Below are positions 1 through 9,440 of a stretch of DNA of 64,000 bases, in pieces; position 1 is the stretch's first letter; the number at the start of each line of letters is the position of its first letter. The stretch is from Uranotaenia lowii. Taxonomy: Eukaryota; Arthropoda; Insecta; Diptera; Culicidae. Position numbers and translations under genes: made by a program. The notes under the pieces were generated by a model that saw only the letters and a list, made by a program, of their open reading frames with translations, made no database searches and was not told where the DNA came from. The DNA is taken from positions 184,161,802 through 184,225,801 of the forward strand of contig NC_073693.1 of NCBI RefSeq assembly GCF_029784155.1, read 5' to 3'.

Positions 1-892
1 AACCCACCTAAGTTTCAAACCAAATTCGTAAGTGGACTAACATCCATAAGATGTCGCTACCAGTACACATATTTTTCCATTTTTTCGACACGCTTAGAAA
101 TTAATACTCATAGCTTATCTCAAATGAGGCCATTGCAATGTATGAGAGTAACACAACTTTTTGTGTGATAAATTTTAAGAACATCTTGATTTAAAAAAAA
201 TGCAAATCATATTTCAATCATACTTTAATAGCTGTCATATGTCCCAGCATATGCCCCATATTGTTCAATCAATATTGGCGCTGAATTGAAAGTTGAATTC
301 CAAGTTTTAAAGTATGTCTGTCATTAAATAGTTTTCTATAACAGAGAATGTGAACATAAATGTTATAATTGTTAATTATGGGTCGGTATTCCGGTTGATG
401 GTATCTTGTAACTCATGTTTATAAATAACTTAAATCATTTCTACTGATTACTAACCCTGAGTTACAAGTCCTCATATATCGATCTCAGGTAACATCAACC
501 AGAATATCGAGTCATAGTTTACAATTATAACATTTATGTTCACATTTTCTGTTCTAGAAAACTGTTAAGTGATAGTAAAATCCCAACACATGCTTTAACA
601 CTTGGAATTCAACTTTCAATTCAGCGCCAAAATTGTTTGAACAATATTTGGCATCTGACAGCATTTAATTGTGATTGAAATGTGATTTGCATTTTTTTAA
701 ATCATGATGTTTTAAAATTTATTACACCGAAATTTGTGTTACTGTCATACATTGCACTGGCCTTCTTTGAGATAAGCGATGAGTATTAATTTCTAAGCGT
801 GTCGAAAAAATGAAAACAAAAATAGGTGTACCGGTAGCGACATCTTATGTATGTTAGTCCACTTACGCATTTGGTTTGAAACTTAGGTTGGT
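1..892. repeat. Foldback element, two arms of about 430 bp
   Basis: The first 0.4 kb is repeated in reverse complement up to 892, with a centre near 415-457. The outer ends match (AACCTAAGTTTCAAACCAAA at 6-25 and its complement near 871-888), as do inner blocks such as AATTGAAAGTTGAATTCCAA at 285-304. No coding capacity is seen. It is a long-TIR, foldback-type MITE. Because it begins at the window edge, the left end and any target duplication cannot be checked. Confidence 0.85.
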
Positions 893-905
893 ATTCAAAC
901 ACACG

Positions 906-1496
906 TGTTGAGCTCCAGCTCGAACTCTGTTCTCTGTGGTTTTAGTCCCCACATACCGATACCGCTTGCGGAAACGGCCGTTTTCACGGCTAATAAATTA
1001 TAGAAAGAGCCACAAAAGAATCGATCGCTCTCACTTGCCGGTGTGTCCAACCACCAGGAAGCCGAGTAAGTAACTCTTAGCTACCAGTGCAGTGAATGAA
1101 ACTAAATTCCACCCGTGGTTTCATCCAGAAAACCATCGGCTTCTACGTTTTGGTTCTCCTCTTAAGAAACCGGATTCAGCTGAAGGACGCCGCTCCTGTC
1201 GGACCGGATGCTGTTTCCGTGAGCGCTCACGTTGAGTTAGTTCATTTTTTTTTGGCCAATTAGCTTTTGTAAAACCTTGCTCTTAATACAAATTGTAAAA
1301 TTGAAGGGTTTTTGCATCTTTGTTGAACTGGTATCCTTAAAAACAAGCTACGGAACCACGACTTCCCGCTAGCCGCCGGGCAAAGGAAAGTGAGATTTTG
1401 GCAAATTCAACTTTGAATTTGGCGCTTAAGCCAATATCTTTCGTTTTGGGACCTTTAATCAATTTTAGATAATTCCTTTCCTTTCAAAACGTTACA
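906..1496 (+). repeat. 5' LTR of a Ty3/gypsy element
   Basis: The right end is firm. The last 147 bases (1350-1496, ending GTTACA) recur at 4395-4541 with one visible difference, and a primer binding site follows at 1499. The left end is a guess at the TGTTGAG at 906, since the other LTR is truncated and no target duplication could be matched. An AT-rich stretch near 990-1005 might serve as core promoter. Confidence 0.6.
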
Positions 1497-1498
1497 TT

Positions 1499-1516
1499 TG
1501 GCGCCCAACGTGGGGC
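1499..1516 (+). other. Primer binding site, tRNA-Lys1,2 type
   Basis: TGGCGCCCAACGTGGGGC lies two bases after the LTR end. It is the sequence known from retroelements primed by the 3' end of tRNA-Lys1,2. This fixes the LTR boundary and the plus-strand orientation of the element. Confidence 0.85.
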
Positions 1517-1611
1517 TTATTTTTTTGTAAAACTTTAATTACCTGGTGATCCGGGATTTTTATATGAGAGCCAATTTTTGTGATTGATTGTATTTTGTAT
1601 CGTTTCGAAAA

Positions 1612-2787
1612 ATGGAGCAAAATAATCGAACAATTGATGAATTGATTAATGAGATGAGCTTTAATGATACTGATATCATTCAAGGTGTCTCCACCCCTTT
1701 TCCTTTTAGAAATAGTCGCTACGTTCCACTTACTAAGTGGGGCTTGAAATTTGATGATGAAAATGGTAATCTTAGTGTTTCAGATTTCTTGGAAAGTGTC
1801 GAACGGAAAACTAATTTGTACAGTGTTACTTATGGTGAACTAATTGAAAATTTCGGTGAATTACTCGGTGGAAATCCTCTAATCTGGTATCGCGCGTTTC
1901 GTACTCGGTTCGTGACTTGGCATGCATTACGGGCGGATTTTTTGCGGCAATTTACCAAACCAGATAACGATTTTCTGATCGAAAGACAGTTGCAGAATCG
2001 CTTGCAGCAACCCGGTGAAAGTTTTGGTATTTACCATGCTTGCATGGAATTGCTTTTCAAAAAGTTGTCGAAACCTAAACGTGATGATGAAAAACTGGAT
2101 TATTTGATTCGAAATCTTGATGAATTTTATCTGAGTCGTATTCAAGAAAGTTTGATAATTACCGTCGGTGACTTAGCAAATTTTTGTACAAGCCTAGAAC
2201 GAAGTCGTGAAATATTGAAACGTCGTAAAATGAATCAATATCCGTTGGCAGAGCCGTCTCTGCAAGGTCGTGTCGGGTTTTCTAGAGTGAAAGTAAATGA
2301 AGTGAACACGAACTTAGATGAAAGTTCAGCTAATTTGATTAGTGGATCAAATTCAAATTTTGGTGCAGTGAATAATGATAATTTTTCTTCTTTAGATCCT
2401 GCAAATTCTGTGAGTGCGAACATTCCTTTCAGCTCTTCACAGCAGCCAGTGCAGTGTAATTGTTCTTTCAAACAAAGCAGACATGACCGTGCTGAATTTA
2501 GTTCTCGTACAGCACCTTATGATGAGAAATCTCAATCTAGTTTCGCCCAGCAAAATTTGCAAAGTTCGATTAATTCTTTTCAACCACCAATGGGACCAAA
2601 CCCGATGCAATGTGCAACAACAAACAGTATGATTGGAAGATGTTTTAATTGCCGTTCCCCCGGTCATATTTGGAAAGCTTGTCCGAGTCCGAAGACTGTT
2701 TTTTGCCATCGCTGTGGATTACATGGTGCGACTGTACAAACTTGTTCGAATTGTCGGGGAAACAGACAGTCGGAGCTAAGACAGTGA
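1612..2787 (+). CDS. gag: Ty3/gypsy Gag with two zinc knuckles
   Basis: This is a 391-residue Gag if translation starts at the ATG at 1612 (MEQNNRTIDELINEM). The frame stays open upstream to 1588, but without an ATG. The middle resembles a retrotransposon capsid region (WYRAFRTR, then DFLRQFTKP and RLQQPGESFGIYH). The C-terminus has a CCHC knuckle from residue about 344 (CFNCRSPGHIWKAC) and a second Cys/His cluster (CHRCGLHGATVQTCSNC). Gag packages element RNA into virus-like particles. The stop at 2785-2787 overlaps the pol frame, which is entered by a likely -1 shift at 2757. The reading frame is intact, although the element as a whole is not. Confidence 0.8.
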   Translation: MEQNNRTIDELINEMSFNDTDIIQGVSTPFPFRNSRYVPLTKWGLKFDDENGNLSVSDFLESVERKTNLYSVTYGELIENFGELLGGNPLIWYRAFRTRFVTWHALRADFLRQFTKPDNDFLIERQLQNRLQQPGESFGIYHACMELLFKKLSKPKRDDEKLDYLIRNLDEFYLSRIQESLIITVGDLANFCTSLERSREILKRRKMNQYPLAEPSLQGRVGFSRVKVNEVNTNLDESSANLISGSNSNFGAVNNDNFSSLDPANSVSANIPFSSSQQPVQCNCSFKQSRHDRAEFSSRTAPYDEKSQSSFAQQNLQSSINSFQPPMGPNPMQCATTNSMIGRCFNCRSPGHIWKACPSPKTVFCHRCGLHGATVQTCSNCRGNRQSELRQ

Positions 2788-4517
2788 GGGAAAGTGTTAG
2801 TTCCGCGATGCAAATTTTAACAAATTCGTCTAAAATTTTTGAAATTGTTTATCTCCCTCAAGATAACAGACCTTATGCTGAAATTGAAATTAGTGGAAAG
2901 AAAATTATCGGTTTGCTAGATTCAGGTGCTTCGATCTCTATCCTCGGAGCAGGCTGCTACGATCTGGCTAAGCAATTGGAAATCACCCTAATTAACATAA
3001 ATTCTTCTATTTCTACCGCCGACGGCACTGATCATCAGATCACCCATTGTGCATACATTCCGTACACTTTTGATGGAAAAACTAAAATTATCTTGACTGT
3101 TTTATCTGAAAATGTTTCTAATCCACTCATACTTGGGATTGATTTTTGGCACTGCTTTTCGATTTCGCCAAAAACAGTTAATAGCATAGCTTTACAAAAT
3201 TTAGAAAAATCAACTATCGATTCGAAGAAGATAGATGCGGAAGCTGATCCTTGTACCGAACATCAGCGATCTTTAATAAATATTGCCATTTCTGAATTTT
3301 TACCTTACGTGGAAGGAAAACTGACAAGAACAAGTGTTTGTGAACATGTTATTGATACCGGTAATAGTGCACCAATCAAACAAAGATTTCATCCAGTTTC
3401 GCCTTATGTGCAAAAGGAAATTGACAAAGAGTTAGACCGAATGTTGAGCTTGGATGTGATCCAACCATCGGTCAGTCCTTGGTCTAATCCGTTAGTTGCC
3501 GTTAAAAAGCCTGATGGCAGAACTCGTTTGTGTCTTGACTCGAGAAAATTAAATCAAGTTACCAAAAAGGATGCTTATCCATTACCTCACATTTCGGGAA
3601 TTCTGGGTCGATTTAAAGGAACAAAATTTATTGCAAAAATTGATTTAAAAGATGCCTTTTGGCAAATTCCGTTAGAAAAGACGTCTCGAGAGAAAACTGC
3701 TTTTACTGTACCTGGCAGAGGATTGTACGAATTCGTTGTAATGCCTTTTGGTTTGCATAATGCAAGTCAAACGTTGTCTAGATGCATGCAACTAGTGTTG
3801 GGGGTGGATCTCGAGCCGTATGCATTTGTTTACCTGGATGATGTTGTCGTTACGACAGACACTTTCGAACATCATCTTGAAATTCTTCGAGAAATAGCGA
3901 ATCGACTCAAAAAGGCAAATTTATCAATAAACATTAATAAATCTGAATTTTGTGCTCCTTCCGTGAAATATTTGGGATACGTGATTGATAAAGACGGCAT
4001 TAGAACTGATCCTGAAAAAATCAAAGCGATTGTTGATTTCCCTCCCCCTTCCAGTGTTAAAGAAGTCCGTCGGTTGATTGGGTTGGTAAATTGGTACCGC
4101 CGGTTTATTCAGGACTTTTCGACAATTATCTCTCCTATTACCGAGTTACTCAAACAGCCTGCGCGAAAGTTTCAATGGACTGATTCGGCCAATTTGGCAT
4201 TTTTAAATTTGAAAAACGCACTATGTTCAAAACCTCTGTTATCGTGTCCAAATTATGATTTACCCTTTTATGTTCAATGCGATGCCTCTGATGTTGGAAT
4301 TGGTGCCGTTCTTTGGCAAAAACATGATGAGGGCGAAAAAGTCATCGCATATATGAGCCAAAAGTTGACGTCAGTAGAAAGAAAGTACAGTAGCACGGAA
4401 CCACGACTTCCCGCTAGCCGCCGGGCAAAGGAAAGTGAGATTTTGGCAAATTCAGCTTTGAATTTGGCGCTTAAGCCAATATCTTTCGTTTTGGGACCTT
4501 TAATCAATTTTAGATAA
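2649..4517 (+). pseudogene. pol: Ty3/gypsy Pol, truncated after RT/early RNase H
   Basis: Read after the -1 shift, this frame gives an aspartic protease (LLDSGASISIL, near 2918-2950), a linker, a full reverse transcriptase (LCLDSRKLN, KIDLKDAFWQIPLE, MPFGLHNA, and the YLDD box near 3830) and the start of RNase H (QCDASDVGIGAVL, then VERKYSSTE). At 4394-4400 the coding sequence runs straight into the LTR sequence that also occurs at 1350. The last 38 codons are therefore LTR read as protein. Most of RNase H, the integrase and most of the 3' LTR are missing. RT and protease motifs look intact, but the copy cannot integrate by itself. Confidence 0.85.
2757..2763 (+). promoter_or_regulatory. -1 ribosomal frameshift heptamer GGGAAAC
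   Basis: In the Gag frame the codons read CGG GGA AAC, so the heptamer is G GGA AAC, a canonical X XXY YYZ slippery site also used by several retroviruses. A -1 slip continues directly into the pol frame as GGG AAA CAG. It lies within the 139-base overlap of the two frames, close to the Gag stop. I did not work out a downstream pseudoknot. Confidence 0.75.
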
Positions 4518-4541
4518 TTCCTTTCCTTTCAAAACGTTACA
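4395..4541 (+). repeat. Remnant of the gypsy 3' LTR
   Basis: This 147-base piece matches 1350-1496 with one substitution seen (TTCAGC versus TTCAAC). It keeps the LTR terminus GTTACA. The left edge coincides with ACGGAA, present at both deletion endpoints. It abuts the broken copia coding region at 4542. Confidence 0.9.
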
Positions 4542-6501
4542 ACTTCTTGGCCTTGCTCTCCATCTTGTTTCTCTTGGAGGCCGGCACATGAACATAGGCT
4601 TCACTGCCAAACACCCGCAGGTGTCCCAAATCCGGTTTTCGCTCCCACCAGAGCTCGTATGGGGTTTTCTCTAGCGATCTCGATGGCAAACGGTTTTGAA
4701 GATACGTTGCCGTTAGCGTCGCTTCGCCCCAGTACCGCTTCTCCATTCTTGCGTCGAGCAACATACACGTAGCCATTTCGATAATTGAACGGTTTTTCCG
4801 TTCCGCTACACCGTTCGATTGCGGGGAATAAGGCGTCGTAAACTGTGGCTTAATTCCTTGCTCCTTGTAGAATTTTCGCAACTCGGTATTATCAAATTCG
4901 CCGCCACCGTCGGAACGCACGACGGCGGGCTTCCGTCCGAAAATATTGTGGACCCACCGCACATAATCCTTGAGGCACTCGGCAGCCTCGGATTTCAACT
5001 TGAGCAAGTACGTTACAGTAAAGCGACTGTAATCATCGATTATGTGCATAATATACCGATTGGCACTAGGAGTTGCCACGCTCATTGGGCCGCACAAATC
5101 TGTGTGCACAATATCGAGAACTCTGGATGACTTCCGATCGAGTACAGGGGGAAACGGGGCACGGGCAGACTTGCCCTCCAAACAACATTTGCAAACAATT
5201 TTCAACCCACATGAACTCACCTTCATCCCAGTTGCAAGGTTCTCCTTCTCGATACGCTCCAATGCCTTCCAATCGTGGTGGCCTAGACGCCTGTGCCACT
5301 GGTGCTGGCAGTTCTCCAGATGCTGTCCGATCGTCGCTCTCATTGATGGATATCCTTGTCGCAGCTCGTACAATCCACCATTGCGACAGCCCGTTGCCAG
5401 TACGGTTCCATCACGATCGATAATTTTACAGCCATCACTGCCAAAATTCACTTTCAAATTCTTCATGGCTAATCGTCCAACCGAAACAAGATTGGTAGCC
5501 AAACCAGGCACAAATTTCGCTCCGCTCACATCGATTCGAATAACTTTTTCTTTGCCGTTAACACAATACAAAACACCGCTACCTTCACCCTGGATTTTGA
5601 TCTTGTTGCCATCGGCAAGGGTAATTAATCCACCCTCACTCTCCACCAATGACGTAAAAAACGACCGATCGTTGGTCATATGTGCAGTTGCACCACTATC
5701 AATGATCCAGGAGGATCCACTACAACCCGTGACGAAAGCAGAAGCTCTCTCATCACTGCTAGCCACTTTGGCATTTACACTTTTCTTCGGATCAAACTCT
5801 TCTTCTTTGGTAGCATATTTCTTCACTCGGCAATTTCGAATCAGATGGCCATTTTTGCCACATCGGAAACACTTTTTCAAACTTGACTTGCTCTCAGAAG
5901 AGCGCATAGCATTTTCCTGCTTTCCACTTGCACCATCACGCTCGAGCCGTCGATTGTGCTCATCCATGAGCTTCGACTTTACCACATCCATGGTAACTTC
6001 CTCTTCCGACCGACTATCCAGGGCCGAAACGAGGGCATCATACGACGGAGGCAGGCTTCTTAACAACAAACACACTTTTGTGTCAGCCCCCAACTCCGTA
6101 CCCGCTGCTTCGAGGCGATCGAAAAGTTCGTCAACTTCACTCAGGTGCCTCTCAAGTTCACCGTGTTCCGGAAGATTCTTCGCGCACAGTTTCTTCAATA
6201 AAGAAACGCGCACCGATCGACTGCTCTTCTGGTGATAATCCTTCAAGGCATTAAAGGCATCACTCGCAAAAACACTTCGCTTAACTAGCGGTAACTGGCT
6301 ATCTTCCAGCAACAGAATGAGCGTAGCTTTAGCTCTCCTGTCATCAGCCAACCAATCGGCAGAACGATCTTTTTCTTCTGGCAGGGGATTTTCGATTGTG
6401 TGCCACAAATCTTCCCGGCATAACAATGCCTCCAGACGCAATTTTCACGTCTGCCAATTTTGCCCATTCAATTTCGGAATGGCAAACTTCCCCTCTGCCA
6501 T
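4542..6501 (-). pseudogene. Ty1/copia Gag-Pol, 3'-truncated with nonsense codon
   Basis: Read leftward from the ATG at 6499-6501 (MAEGKFAIPKLNGQNWQT), codon 19 is TGA (6445-6447). The frame then stays open for about 630 codons. In order come a copia-type Gag, a zinc knuckle CFRCGKNGHLIRNC (about 5830-5870), a protease motif IIDSGATAHM (about 5680-5710), a GAG-pre-integrase block (HRRLGHHDWKALERI), and an integrase core with HTDLCGP, RSDGGGEF and SPQSNGVAERKN, the D,D,E set. The protein ends at MESKAKKL, where the gypsy LTR end at 4541 interrupts it. Reverse transcriptase, RNase H and the 3' LTR are absent. The TGA most likely replaced a tryptophan codon. Confidence 0.85.
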
Positions 6502-6660
6502 TTTCACACACTTTCCGTTTGTCCTAACACTCAAAAACGGACAGTTCTTTTCTTCGCTATCTCCCGAAAGCGGAACACGCAAACCACGCGGAAAACTTAA
6601 CCTCAATCGGTTACTCCCGGACACTTTCCGAAAACGAACAATTTTTCACGAGTCTATCTG

Positions 6661-6674
6661 CTGGGCCCATAACC
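6661..6674 (-). other. Copia primer binding site, initiator tRNA-Met half type
   Basis: On the minus strand the bases just after the LTR read GGTTATGGGCCCAG. This is the site known from Drosophila copia, which pairs with an internal segment of initiator Met tRNA. Confidence 0.8.
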
Positions 6675-6949
6675 TGATGGGCGGAACGACTAGCAGAGCG
6701 CACGCACATCAACTATCAGCGGGATAAGTTGGTGAAAAAGGATATTCCGGATTAATACGGGGAAAACACTCGCGTTAGTTTAATATAAAAGAACTTTATT
6801 ATAAAGACGCAAAACGATGGCGACTTGTCGTGTGAAAAACGCGGTTAGAAAAGATACACACTCTTAATGTATTCTAGTCATTTTACAGCGAGGGATAAAC
6901 CACCAGCTGGACTAACGTATGCGAAGGGCGTAATCATTGTACTTCGACA
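6675..6949 (-). repeat. Copia 5' LTR, about 275 bp
   Basis: On the minus strand it starts TGTCGAAGTACAATG and ends GCCCATCA immediately before the primer binding site. The right boundary is inferred from the TG...CA rule because the partner LTR is lost. An AATAAAG and a TTTATATTAA stretch are present in the expected strand near 6780-6805. Confidence 0.6.
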
Positions 6950-7259
6950 ATGAGTTCTTTTCAGATGTGTGAAATAAAAAATCTGTTGATGTTGCAGGAC
7001 ATTTTATTATTCCAAATACAAGATACACTATTCATGTTCACTTAAGAATTTGCTTTTCACTTACTATTTTTAACAATACTTGCACTTCACTTATTATTGA
7101 ATTTCACTTACCTATATAAAAACATAGTTGCGACTTTGTATTTGGGTTGCTCCACAGTGGTTGTCTGGCCGTCCTACCAAATCCAAATTCTGTAAAAAAT
7201 AGCAGACTATTTAAATGACGAATACACAAACAAATTTTTAATACTCACATAAAATCAGC
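6950..7259. other. Non-coding, nothing recognised
   Basis: AT-rich sequence with several CACTT/ACTTA runs. No open frame, RNA gene or clear repeat boundary is seen. Confidence 0.5.
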
Positions 7260-8317
7260 ATCTCCATCACGTAGAATTTCTTTTTTTGTTAGCACCAACT
7301 GTTGGATCCGCGCCATATTGGATACTGAATTCTTTCACATAGATTCTACGTGAATAAGTTATTCAGAGCTACGTGAACATCACATAGAATTAATCAAATC
7401 CTTTTGTACTTGGCGGCAGAGTTCCGATAATCACTCGGAAGAAACGCTCATGATAGGTTTCTAGTTGGAAAAATTCAAAGCCGAATGCTGCTGCCTGTAG
7501 TTCCCTGAGAGTCGGCAGAACGACAATGCGAAGTCAATGTAAACAAGATTCAAAAGCGAGAGTGGATTCGCATCAAAGTCGATCTCTCAGGCTCACTACC
7601 TGGTGTATCAGAAGTGATTGAGACACTTACTGATACAAGATCCAATTCGAAAATCCACTCACTCACTCACTCAAACTCAATCAATGCGGCTTTGCATCGG
7701 TTCATACTGCCTGCCTACTTTCTGCCATAGCGCAGATACTTATGTACATATATACTGCCTGCCTGTTTGAATGGCTATTTTGATCCTCCGCAACAACAGC
7801 AACAACAAAGCAAGATGTTTTAGGCAGACAGCATTCGATCATCGATCAGTAAATGAATGAGTGAGTGAGTGAGTGATCAAGAAAAGTTATTGAGCGAAAA
7901 AAGAAACTGAAAATCAGGTAGCTCCTCAATCAGTTGAGAATTCCAACTGGAGAAGGATCGTCTCTCTTTCAAATTTTGTTTCTTTGATTCTCGGAGCAGC
8001 GCTGTCGAACACAATCTTTGCCCCGCTGGGAGATAAACAAACCGACAATTTAGTTTTTGCTTTCGCTGTTGAAAACGTATCAGTGTCTCTCATGAAAATT
8101 GAGTGATATTCGGAACACTGCTTGGCGGATCAATGGATTTTCACGTAAATCGAATGTGACTTTGTTTTGACAGGAAACGGCTATGTGAATTTCACGTACG
8201 GATCAAGTGAATTTGTAATAGTTTCTAAGTGGTTCATGTAAGTTAAGCAAAAATTCACACCACGAGCGCCTACGTGAAACTCCAGGTGAATTTAACGTTT
8301 TCTTTTCGGCTGAGTGC
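7260..8317. repeat. TIR-type MITE with internal foldback
   Basis: ACGTAGAATTTC, CTACGTGAA and ATTCACGT-like motifs on both flanks (about 7268-7400 and 8130-8317), ending in CGGCTGAGTG, resemble the ACGTGAA-rich MITE ends common in mosquitoes. The middle contains a foldback: ACTCACTCACTCACTCA near 7662-7679 and TGAGTGAGTGAGTGAGTGA near 7856-7874. The left boundary is approximate. Confidence 0.5.
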
Positions 8318-9440
8318 ATGTTCTGCCGATTCCTCCGTATCTACACTCAGAAAAATACTATTATGTCTATCATAAGATTATCTTATGAAGTGGCGCCATA
8401 AGAAAATTCTATGAAATTCATAAGATTGTCTTATGAAGCGAATGAATTCTTCAGATGAACACCTGCTTCAATGAGAGGTTGTTGCTTTTCATAAGAGGGT
8501 CTTATGGAAACAGAAAATTTTACCTGTGATGAGAAAATATCGAGATAATTGATGTTAAAGACATTCAGTTTATTTTCTGCGTAATTTGTTTATAAATATT
8601 TCATGGTCACTGAGCAGCGCATCAACGCCAGATTCCAACAGTCATTCCGCCGTTCCGCCGCATCCCGCCGTTCCGCCGCATCCCGCCGTTCCGCCGTCCT
8701 TTCCAACGGTCATCATGCTAAATAGAAAACAAAAACAATGTGTACCTATAAGTTTACAAATAATTTAAATGTTTACACAAAATGAACTTACCAATCAAAA
8801 TAACAAAATCACTTTTAACTTTAAAAAAAACTAATGGCTCCACAACGGGTTAAACGATGAAAAATTGACTGAAGGAATGAACGTGTTCATTGTTTTTCAC
8901 AATGTCACTTCTTCTATTTTTCATAAGAACTTCTTATAAAAACTGAAAGAATTTCATAAGACTCTTATGAAAGATTATTTTGGACACAAAAAAGCGGTTC
9001 ATAAGACGTGTCTTATGGAAATTATAATAAGATTTCCTCTGAGTGTACGCATTCCGGACAATGAGGCGAGCTGATAAACCGATGAAGGTATTGCTTAAAG
9101 CACCCATGACCAGAAAGGAACTGCGTCAGGTAGAAGTTGACCTCTCCATAGTTCCGATTTACCCAGTCTGAAAGTCGCGGAATCAACCTATGCGTTCATC
9201 TTGAGTTGTTCGATGCGTCCCATTTCTCCTGCCACTTGAGCATTGACGCTGCTCGTTGAATTTTTATGCACTCCTCTAACAGCTCTTGCTTTGTAACACT
9301 CCATATCCTCCGCCAGAGTTATGTCGATGGGAATCATGCCCGCGATGACAAAAGCTACATCTGCTGATATGGTCCTGTATGCACAGGAATTCGCATGGCT
9401 ATCAGCCGATGCTCCGTAATTAGGATCTGTTGTGCTCTAC
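8318..9440 (-). pseudogene. C-terminal remnant of a non-LTR RT polyprotein, split by a MITE
   Basis: On the minus strand 9150-9050 reads LIPRLSDWVNRNYGEVNFY, then LTQFLSGHGCFKQYLHRF and SSPHCPEC, the typical C-terminal tail of R1/LOA-group LINEs. Upstream (about 9440-9200) comes RTISADVAFVIAGMIPID in another frame, with a TAG and a frameshift between. The tail resumes across the MITE at 8341-8318 as VDTEESAEHA. Only 24 bases remain before the next MITE boundary. It is an old, multiply broken copy. Confidence 0.75.
8342..9047. mobile_element. 706-bp TIR MITE with CTTATGA/TCATAAG repeats
   Basis: The ends are TACACTCAGAAAAAT and its near-complement ATTTCCTCTGAGTGTA form, with TA as likely target duplication. 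The interior carries many copies of TCTTATGA and TCATAAGA on both strands, plus CCGCCGTTCCGCCGCATC-type tandem copies at 8650-8697. The flanks rejoin into one LINE reading frame when it is removed, which confirms the boundaries. Confidence 0.8.

Noticed and set aside
5042..6235. A 397-codon plus-strand open frame
   Set aside because: It is the antisense shadow of the copia polyprotein, whose domains are unmistakable on the minus strand.
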